Program-made: the position numbers and the translations under genes
The notes under the pieces: model-generated
What the model saw: only the letters and a program-made list of their open reading frames with translations
Told to the model about the DNA's origin: nothing
The model's database searches: none
In this document: one piece after another, positions 1 through 5,573 of the stretch
Position numbering within the stretch: the stretch's first letter is position 1
How the letters are laid out: each line of letters begins with the position of its first letter
From: Chloroflexota bacterium
GTDB lineage: Bacteria; Chloroflexota; Dehalococcoidia; Dehalococcoidales; RBG-16-60-22
Assembly (NCBI GenBank): GCA_016875955.1
Contig: VGOH01000079.1
Coordinates: forward strand, 1-5,955
Reading direction: 5' to 3'
Length of the DNA: 5,955 nt

Positions 1-162
1 AATGGCGGCGACATCTTTGCCTGTCTTAGCTTTTGGCAAAGCATAGACCAGGTTGACCCTGACTTCGGGCATAAGCAGCGCGAACTCGGCGCTTTCCTGG
101 AGCCTGTTCATTGCCTGGGCCAGGTTGCCCAGTATCATTTCCCTCTGCTGATTAATATTCAA
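1..162 (-). CDS. thiN: ThiN-domain thiamine-phosphate synthase family protein, N-terminal part (runs off the left edge)
   Basis: Only the first 54 codons are inside the window. ThiN-family enzymes condense hydroxymethylpyrimidine diphosphate with thiazole phosphate to give thiamine monophosphate, replacing ThiE; in archaea the domain is often fused to ThiD or to a helix-turn-helix regulator. Residues 32-43 read PEVRVNLVYALP, followed by AKTGKDVAAI at 45-54, which resembles the start of the ThiN domain (PEV-x-x-N-x-x-YALP-x-AKT-x-x-DVAAI). No ThiD domain or DNA-binding domain precedes it, so this looks like a free-standing ThiN. The start is TTG at 162, because GGGAGGA lies 6-7 bases upstream inside the end of the preceding gene; the in-frame ATG at 138 has poorer spacing and would trim the N-terminal helix. 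It is the last visible gene of the TPP-riboswitch operon, 3 bases after the AIR-synthase gene. The catalytic residues lie beyond the window, so enzyme versus regulator cannot be settled. Confidence 0.8.
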   Translation of the reverse strand, partial: MNINQQREMILGNLAQAMNRLQESAEFALLMPEVRVNLVYALPKAKTGKDVAAI

Positions 163-165
163 AGC

Positions 166-1188
166 TTATCCTCCCAGCGTGCTGAAGTAGGCTGCCCAGA
201 ACGGGTCCACCTTCACCGGCTTCAGCGCTTCCTTTTTACCATTTCTGCGAACGAAGACCCTGTCCTTTGCCGTCACCTCGCCGATTTCCCAGGCAGCGAT
301 GTTTTTCTTTTTCAGGTCATTGATGATTTTGGGCGTATTCTGGGGAGTGGCGGTGATTACCAGCGTGCCCTCGCCGATGGAGATAAGCGGGTCGATATTA
401 AAATGCTGGCAGACGGCGGCTATCTCTTCAGGGGTAACTATCTTATCTTCATAGATGGTAACTCCGGCCCCGGAGGCCTCCACAATCTCATATATGCCAT
501 TGAGCAGGCCGCCCTCGGTGGCGTCATGCATGGCGTGGGCATTGGGGCCGGCAATCAGGGCATCTGGCACCACGCTCATCGCCATGAAGAGGGCTTTGGC
601 TTTCTCCACAATGTCCCGTCCGAACTTCTCCACCAGCGCCTTCTCTGCCTGGAAGGCCAGAATCCCGGCCGCCTCCACGGCTGGGCCCTTGGTCATGATA
701 ACCTTATCGCCGACCCTGGCATTGGAGGCAGGAGTGAGCTGTTCCTTCTTGCCGATGCCGAACATGGTGCAGCCGCCGTTCAGCGGGTAGCCTATGCCGG
801 GATAGACCCCGGTGTGCCCGCCGATGACGGCGATGCCCAGCTTTTTACATTCCTGATGAACCTCCAGCCAGATATGCTCCAGGACACTCTCCTCGGTGCC
901 GGGTGGCAGCATGAGGCAGATGGTCATGTACCTTGGTCTGACGCCCAGTACGGCGACATCGCTGGCGCAGATGTGCACGATAGACCAGCCGAAGTGCGGC
1001 ATAAGCACGGGCATACCGAAGGTGGGGTCCTCGGCAACCACCATGACATCGCCGCCGGGCAGTTCAATTACAGCAGCGTCAACGCCGTGTTTTGGCCCTA
1101 TCAGCACCGAGCGGTCGGATTTGCCGAGGTTGGGGAAAATAACCCGGTCAAACGTTGCTTTGTCTACCTTACCTATCTCTGGTAACAT
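166..1188 (-). CDS. AIR-synthase-family protein (PurM/HypE/ThiL/SelD superfamily), HypE-like but without the HypE C-terminal cysteine
   Basis: A 340-residue ATP-binding protein with the two-domain AIRS fold. Visible N-domain marks are GVDAAV (35-40, the GDDAA-type metal/ATP loop), AEDP (52-55), SDVAVLGVRP (76-85) and GGHTG (123-127). C-domain marks are GDKVIMTKG (160-168), HDATEGGL (221-228) and IGEGTLVIT (271-279). It resembles HypE in arrangement, but HypE ends in a cysteine that is carbamoylated and dehydrated, whereas this protein ends in STLGG, so a hydrogenase-maturation role is unlikely. It also lacks the Cys/Sec motif near the SelD N terminus. Its position between a cysteine desulfurase and thiN, downstream of a TPP riboswitch, makes a thiamine-related role such as a ThiL-like kinase plausible, but this rests on context only. 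The ATG at 1188 has AAAGGAGAG about 5 bases upstream. Family assignment is firm; substrate is unknown. Confidence 0.85.
   Translation of the reverse strand: MLPEIGKVDKATFDRVIFPNLGKSDRSVLIGPKHGVDAAVIELPGGDVMVVAEDPTFGMPVLMPHFGWSIVHICASDVAVLGVRPRYMTICLMLPPGTEESVLEHIWLEVHQECKKLGIAVIGGHTGVYPGIGYPLNGGCTMFGIGKKEQLTPASNARVGDKVIMTKGPAVEAAGILAFQAEKALVEKFGRDIVEKAKALFMAMSVVPDALIAGPNAHAMHDATEGGLLNGIYEIVEASGAGVTIYEDKIVTPEEIAAVCQHFNIDPLISIGEGTLVITATPQNTPKIINDLKKKNIAAWEIGEVTAKDRVFVRRNGKKEALKPVKVDPFWAAYFSTLGG
169..175 (-). promoter_or_regulatory. Ribosome binding site setting the TTG start of thiN
   Basis: Minus-strand GGGAGGA overlaps the last codons of the upstream gene and lies 6 bases before the TTG at 162. 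It supports the rare TTG start over the downstream ATG at 138 and suggests translational coupling between the two genes. Confidence 0.6.
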
Positions 1189-1221
1189 GTTCTCTCCTTT
1201 AAGACTTTAAACGTTGAAGGG

Positions 1222-2388
1222 CTAGCGATGGCTCTTCAGCAGTGGCGACATGGCTCTCAGCTTGGCCACGATGCGGGGCAGTACCTCCAGCACATGGTCG
1301 ATTTCTGCCTCCGTGGTCCACTTGCCCAGACTGAACCGCAGGGAACTGTGGGCCTGCAGCGGGTCAAGCCCCAGCGCCAGCAGGACGTGGGACGGTTCCG
1401 CGGACGCGGAGCTGCAGGCAGAGCCCGTTGAACAGCAGATACCTTCACGGTCAAGCTTGAGGCACATTGACTCACCTTCAGCATATGAGATGCTCAGATT
1501 GGCATTATTGGGTAGCCTGATTCGCCGGTGTCCGTTGAGTCGGGCATGGTCAATATTTGCCAGCACACTATCAATTAATTTATCGCGGAGACGGGTTACC
1601 CGTTCCGCTTCTTCATCCCTTTCCTGAAGTGCAATCTGCGCCGCTTTGCCCAGACCGACAATGCCGGGCACATTATGGGTGCTGGCTCTCCGCCCGAACT
1701 CCTGTTCGCCGCCGTGCATGAAAGGGGCCATCTTGGTGCCCTTTCTGATATATAAGACCCCCACCCCCTTGGGTCCATGCAGCTTGTGGCCTGATATGGA
1801 TAGCAGGTCAACGCCGAGACCATCCACGCTGAACGGGATATGCCCCGTCGTCTGCACGGCGTCAGTGTGCAGGTAAACGTCCGCCTCCCTGGTTATTCTG
1901 GAGATTTCAGCAATGGGCTGAATGGTGCCGATTTCGTTGTTGGCGTGCATTATGGAAACGATAATCGTCTTATCCGTAATCGCCCGGCGGACATCGTCCG
2001 GGTCAACCATACCGTACCTGTCCACCGGCAGAAAGGTTACCCTGAATCCCTGCGTTTCCAGGAAGTGGCCGGTTTCCAGAATGGCATGGTGCTCAATAGC
2101 TGAGGTGATAATATGGTCGCCTTTACCCCCGCTGGCGTAAGCAACGCCTTTCAGTGCCGTGTTATCCGCCTCGGTGCCGCCGCTGGTGAAGACGATTTCC
2201 TCATCCCGGGCACCGATTAAAACTGCCACGCTGGACCGGGCGGCCTCAATAGCTTCTTTGGCTTCCTGTCCGCAGCCGTAGATGCTTGAAGGATTGCCAA
2301 AGGAATGGCTGAAGTATGGTAACATTGCCTTGACCACTTCCGGGTGGGCTGGTGTGGTGGCGGCATAGTCAAGATAGATTCTGTCCAT
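1222..2388 (-). CDS. iscS: Cysteine desulfurase, NifS/IscS type
   Basis: A PLP enzyme that turns cysteine into alanine and holds the sulfur as a persulfide for Fe-S clusters, thiazole and tRNA thiolation. At 388 residues it is close to the usual IscS/NifS length. Visible marks are YLDYAATTP (5-13), GNPSS (31-35), TSGGTEADN (68-76), H100 over the cofactor ring, NNEIGTIQP (150-158), HTDAVQ with D176 and Q179, and the PLP-binding Lys202 in SGHKLHGPKG. The persulfide cysteine is Cys325 in GSACSS, followed by EPSHVLLALG and RFSLG (351-355). Cys318-Cys319 just before the active loop are additional cysteines. The ATG at 2388 lies 1 base after the stop of the NIL-domain gene, and its ribosome site AAGGAG sits inside that gene's end, so translation is probably coupled. 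No IscU or IscA scaffold gene is adjacent. With cysE and thiN in one unit, a share of its sulfur is probably meant for thiazole; that is inference. Confidence 0.95.
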   Translation of the reverse strand: MDRIYLDYAATTPAHPEVVKAMLPYFSHSFGNPSSIYGCGQEAKEAIEAARSSVAVLIGARDEEIVFTSGGTEADNTALKGVAYASGGKGDHIITSAIEHHAILETGHFLETQGFRVTFLPVDRYGMVDPDDVRRAITDKTIIVSIMHANNEIGTIQPIAEISRITREADVYLHTDAVQTTGHIPFSVDGLGVDLLSISGHKLHGPKGVGVLYIRKGTKMAPFMHGGEQEFGRRASTHNVPGIVGLGKAAQIALQERDEEAERVTRLRDKLIDSVLANIDHARLNGHRRIRLPNNANLSISYAEGESMCLKLDREGICCSTGSACSSASAEPSHVLLALGLDPLQAHSSLRFSLGKWTTEAEIDHVLEVLPRIVAKLRAMSPLLKSHR

Positions 2389-2389
2389 G

Positions 2390-2632
2390 CTAACTCTCCT
2401 TGCTTTCCGTATCTATCGGGTCAATGCGGACTCCCTTGCTGGTGACCCAGGCAAGGCCCTGCTCAATATTGCCTTCGTCACCCTCAATCTCAAGCACAAT
2501 CCAGCCCTTGTCTTCGGCAATATTGGCGCGGAGGATATTGGTCACGACGTTATACTGCTGACCGAGGTTATAGATGATTGGTTCCGGGATATGCTCGGCA
2601 CTGAAGGTGAACATCACGCACCGCTTGCTCAT
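2390..2632 (-). CDS. Small stand-alone NIL-domain protein
   Basis: An 80-residue protein made almost entirely of a NIL domain, the ferredoxin-like fold also found at the C terminus of the MetN methionine-importer ATPase and in some Fe-S proteins. The signature is VVTNILRANIAEDKGWIVLE (29-48), followed by EGDEGNIEQGLAWVTSKGVRI; the preceding EPIIYNLGQQYN fits the first helix. There is no signal peptide, membrane segment or Fe-S cysteine motif; Cys5 is the only cysteine. I chose the ATG at 2632 rather than the in-frame ATG at 2662, because the longer form would add a basic tail (MNWKRKRKSK) that overlaps cysE. The chosen start lies 1 base past the cysE stop, in the usual stop-start coupling arrangement. 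It sits between cysE and the desulfurase, which suggests a sulfur-metabolism accessory or sensing role. In MetN the domain binds methionine; the ligand here is unknown. Confidence 0.85.
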   Translation of the reverse strand: MSKRCVMFTFSAEHIPEPIIYNLGQQYNVVTNILRANIAEDKGWIVLEIEGDEGNIEQGLAWVTSKGVRIDPIDTESKES

Positions 2633-2633
2633 C

Positions 2634-3350
2634 TTACTCTTTCTCTTCCTCTTCCAGTTCATGCTCTATTTGCTTTCGCTTCTTTTCCAGTTTATCGGCG
2701 GTGGCATGGATGCCGTACTGGTTCTCCAGCTTGGCCAGCCTTTTCTCAAGCCGGTCCTGCTCTTGAAGCACCAGCCTGATGGCTTCCGCAATCGGGTCCG
2801 GCAGTTTGCCGTGGTCGAGTTCCAGTATCGGCTTGTGGCGGTCTTCTACCGAGCGCCCCGGCACACCCACCACGGTGACGCCGGGCGGGACCGACTTGAT
2901 GACCACAGAGCCAGAGCCGACGCGGGCACCATCGCCAATGGTAATGGGGCCCAGCGCAATCGCCCCGGCACCGATGACAACATTATCGCCCAGCGTGGGA
3001 TGCCGCTTCTTTTTCTCGGTGGTGGTGCCGCCCAGCACCACCCCCTGGTAGAGCAGGACATCGTCGCCTATTTCAGAGGTCTCGCCGATGACGACGCCGG
3101 CGCCATGGTCGATGAAGAACCGGCGGCCGATGGTGGCCCCGGGGTGAATCTCAATGCCGGTGAAAAAACGGCTGAGGTGGGAGATGAAACGCGACAGCAG
3201 GCGTAACCTGCGCTGCCACAGGAAGTGCGCTATGCGGTGCAGCCACAGGGCATGCAGCCCCGGATAGCAGAGGAGGACCTCCAGTGTGCTCCTTGCCGCC
3301 GGGTCTTTGGCGAAGACGGTCTGGATATCTTCTTTCAGTATCTTAAACAT
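2634..3350 (-). CDS. cysE: Serine O-acetyltransferase CysE, short form with a charged C-terminal helix
   Basis: Acetylates serine with acetyl-CoA to O-acetylserine, the first step of cysteine synthesis and the substrate of CysK encoded upstream at 3736-4707. The 238-residue product has an N-terminal helical part (1-60) including LHRIAHFLW, then a left-handed parallel beta-helix of hexapeptide repeats (about 67-165). Catalytic His82 lies in FIDHGAG, and a second conserved His117 in KRHPTLGD; Glu67 in IEIHPGA occupies the position of E. coli Asp143, as in the short Bacillus-type enzymes. GGTT (107-110) and VGVPGR (161-166) are typical. After residue 190 it continues as a probable coiled coil (LVLQEQDRLEKRLAKLEN) and a very charged end, EHELEEEEKE. 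I chose ATG 3350, which starts MFKILKEDI as family members do; an in-frame TTG at 3377 lies inside the terminator stem. No strong ribosome site precedes it. It is the first gene after the TPP riboswitch. Confidence 0.93.
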   Translation of the reverse strand: MFKILKEDIQTVFAKDPAARSTLEVLLCYPGLHALWLHRIAHFLWQRRLRLLSRFISHLSRFFTGIEIHPGATIGRRFFIDHGAGVVIGETSEIGDDVLLYQGVVLGGTTTEKKKRHPTLGDNVVIGAGAIALGPITIGDGARVGSGSVVIKSVPPGVTVVGVPGRSVEDRHKPILELDHGKLPDPIAEAIRLVLQEQDRLEKRLAKLENQYGIHATADKLEKKRKQIEHELEEEEKE

Positions 3351-3368
3351 ATAATACGCCCATAAACT

Positions 3369-3408
3369 AAAAACCAAGGGCTCCGGCGGTTACTTCAAGA
3401 CCCTTGGT
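3369..3408 (-). terminator. Intrinsic terminator of the TPP riboswitch, in the cysE leader
   Basis: On the minus strand ACCAAGGG (3408-3401) and CCCTTGGT (3380-3373) form an 8-bp perfect stem around a 20-base loop, followed by TTTTT (3373-3369). It lies between the aptamer and the cysE start, where an attenuator would be expected. The 5' arm and flanking bases (3410-3400) can alternatively pair with an aptamer segment (3462-3451), giving a mutually exclusive antiterminator. The ligand-bound aptamer should thus free the terminator and switch the operon off. The stem and T tract are seen directly; the switching mechanism is inferred. Confidence 0.8.
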
Positions 3409-3419
3409 CCAAGCCACTG

Positions 3420-3507
3420 CCGCTTCCCTACGCTCGCATTACCGAGGTCAGGTCCACAGGGTTGTCCTTCCGGGGAAGGACTCTCAGCCCTCGGGCACCC
3501 CTAGCGG
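3420..3507 (-). promoter_or_regulatory. TPP riboswitch aptamer (THI element) controlling the cysE operon
   Basis: The minus strand carries the conserved THI-box blocks in order. P1 is CCGCT (3507-3503) paired with AGCGG (3424-3420). Then come GGGGTGCCC, CTGAGA (3487-3482), a GTCCTTC/GAAGGAC optional P3 hairpin (3481-3464), GACCTGACC (3454-3446), GGTAATGC, and GCGTAGGGAA (3433-3424). The 88-base length is normal for the class. TPP riboswitches respond to thiamine pyrophosphate and usually control thiamine synthesis or transport genes; here the first gene downstream is cysE, with a cysteine desulfurase and thiN further along. A promoter lies about 15-20 bases upstream and a terminator 12 bases downstream of the aptamer. 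Recognition rests on the unmistakable primary-sequence blocks and closing P1. Confidence 0.95.
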
Positions 3508-3527
3508 TTAAATATTCTGTTTTTATA

Positions 3528-3556
3528 AATATAGCACAGGCCCGGCGAAAATGCAA
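3528..3556 (-). promoter_or_regulatory. Sigma70-type promoter for the riboswitch-cysE operon
   Basis: Minus-strand -10 TATATT (3533-3528, 5/6 to consensus) lies 17 bases from a weak -35 TTGCAT (3556-3551, 3/6). The start would fall near 3521, about 14 bases before the aptamer. The region between the mobile repeat and the aptamer is AT-rich, which agrees with a promoter. Confidence 0.6.
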
Positions 3557-3566
3557 TTTTATGCGG

Positions 3567-3707
3567 TTTCGTTTGCTTTCGGTTGCTCTCAGGTGCTCAC
3601 CCCCTTTATCCCCATCTCAAACAGGATTGTCTTTGGCGCTCCATTTTGATGATGTTTGAGAGGGGTCAGGGGTGAGGTAAGCACGTAACAACCAAAGGCA
3701 AATAAAA
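3567..3707 (-). repeat. MITE-like interspersed element, copy 1 (simple form, 141 bp)
   Basis: The ends are imperfect inverted repeats: plus-strand 3567-3584 (starting TTTCGTTTGC) and 3690-3707 (ending CAAATAAAA) match at 14 of 18 positions when one is reversed. Inside, CCCCATCTCAAACA (3610-3623) and TGTTTGAGAGGGG (3653-3665) make a long hairpin. Read on the minus strand, it shares its outer end and a central 24-base identical block, which includes ATCATCAAAATGG, with the element at 5574-5812. There is no coding capacity for a transposase, so mobilisation would need an enzyme elsewhere. It fills most of the cysK-cysE gap, and its inner end stops 10 bases short of the -35 of the cysE operon. 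No convincing short target duplication is visible. Confidence 0.8.
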
Positions 3708-3735
3708 CCATCTATACTAGAGCACCCCTGCTAGC

Positions 3736-4707
3736 CTAAATTTCCTGGAAGAGCCAGGTGGAGAGATAGCGCTCTCCGGTATCGGGCAGGATAGCGACGA
3801 TGAGTTTGTCCTTGCTCTCAGGCCTTCGGGCGATTTCCACCGCCGCCCAGGCCGCTGCCCCCGATGATATGCCGACCAGCAGCCCCTCCTCTCTGGCCAG
3901 GCGGCGCGCCATTGTCCCGGCGTCCTCGTTGCTGACCTTAACGATTTCATCAATCAGGTCGGTCCTGAGGACATCGGGGACAAAGCCGGCACCGATACCC
4001 TGAATCTTGTGAGGTCCGGGTTTCCCTCCAGAAAGCACCGGCGAGTCAGCCGGCTCAACGGCGATGGCCCTGAGTTTGGGCTTCTTGGCCTTGAGCGCTT
4101 CGGCAGTGCCGGTGATGGTGCCGCCAGTGCCCACGCCGGCGACCAGCATATCTACCATGCCTCCGGTATCCCGCCAGATTTCATCAGCCGTGGTCACACG
4201 GTGCACCTCGGGGTTGGCCGGGTTTTTAAACTGCTGCGGGATGAAAGAATTCGGGTGTTCCGCGGCAAGTTGCTCGGCCTTGCTGATGGCGCCCTTCATG
4301 CCCTCGGCGCCGGGCGTCAGCACCAGTTCAGCGCCGAAAACGGAAAGAAGCTGGCGGCGCTCCTTTGACATTGTGTCCGGCATGGTGAGGATGAGCCGGT
4401 AGCCTCTGGCGGCGCAGACGAAGGCCAGAGCAATGCCGGTGTTGCCGCTGGTGGGCTCAATGATGACGGTATCCTTCTTAATCAGGCCTTTCATCTCCCC
4501 ATCCAGTATCATGGCCACGCCGATGCGGTCCTTCACGCTGCTCAAAGGGTTGAAAGACTCCAGCTTGGCCACGACCTCAGCTTTCAGGCCGGCGGTCACC
4601 CGGTTCAGCCTGACCAGAGGCGTGTTCCCGATGAGTTCGGCGGCGTTGCGGGCAATGCCCCTGGTGAGCCTGGGTAATTCTATGGTCTTGAATTTTATCC
4701 TGTCCAT
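3736..4707 (-). CDS. cysK: Cysteine synthase (O-acetylserine sulfhydrylase)
   Basis: A fold-type II PLP enzyme that replaces the acetyl group of O-acetylserine with sulfide to make cysteine. Numbered from ATG 4707 it has 323 residues, typical of CysK/CysM. Visible marks are LIGNTPLVRLNR (25-36), the PLP-lysine Lys59 in SSVKDRIG, the substrate loop EPTSGNTGI (84-92), the phosphate-binding GTGGTITG (193-200), PHKIQGIGAGF (232-242), SSGAA (281-285) and the C-terminal PDTGERYLST (308-317). The PHKIQGIGAGF loop favours the CysK type over cystathionine beta-synthase or a CysM using other sulfur donors. I chose ATG 4707 because GAGG lies 8 bases upstream; the GTG at 4716 overlaps that ribosome site. 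It follows the ThiF-family gene by 16 bases, so they are probably co-transcribed. No clear terminator follows its stop, so read-through into the cysE riboswitch leader is possible. Confidence 0.95.
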   Translation of the reverse strand: MDRIKFKTIELPRLTRGIARNAAELIGNTPLVRLNRVTAGLKAEVVAKLESFNPLSSVKDRIGVAMILDGEMKGLIKKDTVIIEPTSGNTGIALAFVCAARGYRLILTMPDTMSKERRQLLSVFGAELVLTPGAEGMKGAISKAEQLAAEHPNSFIPQQFKNPANPEVHRVTTADEIWRDTGGMVDMLVAGVGTGGTITGTAEALKAKKPKLRAIAVEPADSPVLSGGKPGPHKIQGIGAGFVPDVLRTDLIDEIVKVSNEDAGTMARRLAREEGLLVGISSGAAAWAAVEIARRPESKDKLIVAILPDTGERYLSTWLFQEI

Positions 4708-4723
4708 CGTCTTCACCTCATTT

Positions 4724-5458
4724 CTATTTCAAATGGCCGCAGTGCTGGCAAGCAGGGTCACGCTTTACTTCCAGTTTGGTGAATTCCAGGTTGAGGCCGT
4801 CGTAAATCAGCAGCTTATCGGTCAGGAGTTCGCCGATGCCGGTGAGGTACTTGATGACCTCGGTGGCCTCCAGGCAGCCGATTACCGCCGGCGCCACCCC
4901 GATGACCGGGAACTTCCCTTGGGTAACGCGTCCCTGATAGATACACCACAGGCAGGCCGTCCTGCCGGGTATCACCGTCATCGCCCGCCCCTCAAAGCCG
5001 TAGACCGCCCCGTGGAAGAAGGGGACCTTTTTTTCGATGGCGGCCCGGTTCAGCACGTACCTGGTGGGGAAGTTGTCCATGGCGTCAACGATGGCATCAC
5101 AGTCGCCGACCAGCTTGCTGACGTTTGCCTCGGTGATGGTCTCGGCAACGGCTTCCACTTTGACATCTTTACTCAGATTTTTCAGCTTCTGCATGGCCGA
5201 GTCAATTTTTCTTTTTCCGATGTCGCCATCGCCATGCAGAATCTGCCGGTTCAGGTTGCTCAGCTCAATGGTGTCGTGGTCGGCGAGCCGTATGGTGCCG
5301 ACTCCGGCCACCGCCAGGTAAATGGCAATCGGTGAACCGAGACCGCCGGCGCCGGCGATAAAGACTCTGGCCTTTTTCAGCTTCTCCTGTCCTTCCTGGC
5401 CAAAGCCCTTCATCATCATCTGCCGGTCATATCTTGTCAGCTCATCTTCGGTCAGCAT
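4724..5458 (-). CDS. HesA/MoeB/ThiF-family E1-like adenylyltransferase lacking the usual catalytic cysteine
   Basis: These enzymes adenylate the C-terminal glycine of a ubiquitin-like sulfur carrier (ThiS, MoaD or CysO) before thiocarboxylation. At 244 residues it is a single-domain form of normal length. Visible marks are RYDRQ (9-13), the nucleotide loop GAGGLGSP (36-43), DHDTIELSNLNRQ (60-72), Lys84 in GKRK, and DAMDNFPTRY with Asp128. The zinc site is CLWC (169-172) and CQHC (237-240). Where ThiF and MoeB carry a conserved cysteine before the GV-x-G/P segment, this protein reads GKFPVIGVAP (181-190), so that cysteine is absent; Cys195 lies further on in VIGCLEATE. The ATG at 5458 has AAGGA about 10 bases upstream. 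Being paired with cysK suggests it feeds a carrier used for cysteine or thiazole synthesis, but no ThiS-like gene lies in the window, so the partner is unknown. Confidence 0.88.
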   Translation of the reverse strand: MLTEDELTRYDRQMMMKGFGQEGQEKLKKARVFIAGAGGLGSPIAIYLAVAGVGTIRLADHDTIELSNLNRQILHGDGDIGKRKIDSAMQKLKNLSKDVKVEAVAETITEANVSKLVGDCDAIVDAMDNFPTRYVLNRAAIEKKVPFFHGAVYGFEGRAMTVIPGRTACLWCIYQGRVTQGKFPVIGVAPAVIGCLEATEVIKYLTGIGELLTDKLLIYDGLNLEFTKLEVKRDPACQHCGHLK

Positions 5459-5514
5459 TCTGGCACCGTCCTTTTCTCAGGCATAGCTGTTCTGTGATGG
5501 GAGGTGTAATTTAA

Positions 5515-5542
5515 ATTGTATCAGGGAATAGAGGATAGTTAA
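5515..5542 (-). promoter_or_regulatory. Probable promoter of the ThiF-like/cysK unit
   Basis: Minus-strand TGATACAAT gives an extended -10 (TACAAT at 5520-5515, 5/6, with TG one base upstream). A -35 TTAACT (5542-5537, 4/6) lies 16 bases away. The predicted start near 5508 leaves a leader of about 50 bases before the ATG at 5458; no riboswitch-like element is visible in it. Confidence 0.6.
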
Positions 5543-5548
5543 AGTGCC

Positions 5549-5565
5549 CCCGGTTCTGAGTTAGG
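5549..5565 (+). repeat. 17-base direct repeat, left copy
   Basis: CCCGGTTCTGAGTTAGG matches the copy at 5813-5829 at 16 of 17 positions in the same orientation. The two flank the second MITE-like element. The left copy lies 8 bases outside the element and just upstream of the -35 of the ThiF-like gene. Confidence 0.75.
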
Positions 5566-5573
5566 AGAAATGC

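Noticed and set aside
403..1185. Long plus-strand open frame of 260 codons opposite the AIRS gene
   Set aside because: It is antisense to a gene with clear family motifs, and its translation resembles no family. Third-position GC of the real gene opens this frame.
166..1188. Naming the AIRS-family protein HypE or SelD
   Set aside because: The C-terminal cysteine of HypE and the Cys/Sec motif of SelD are both absent, and no hyp genes are adjacent. The nearby selA is divergent and about 4.7 kb away.
3351..3377. Upstream TTG start for cysE at 3377
   Set aside because: The codon lies inside the 3' arm of the terminator stem and would add MVFSLWAYY, which family members lack.
3369..3540. T-box leader upstream of cysE
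   Set aside because: T-boxes often control cysE in Firmicutes, but there is no T-box motif here, and the THI-box blocks CTGAGA, ACCTGA and GCGTAGGGAA are all present.
3709..3735. Terminator after cysK (AGCAGGGGTGCT hairpin)
   Set aside because: Only a 4-bp stem is present, with a bulge beyond it and no T tract after it.
4433..5335. Plus-strand open frame of 300 codons across cysK and the ThiF-like gene
   Set aside because: It lies antisense to two well-recognised enzymes, with no promoter, ribosome site or protein-like composition of its own.
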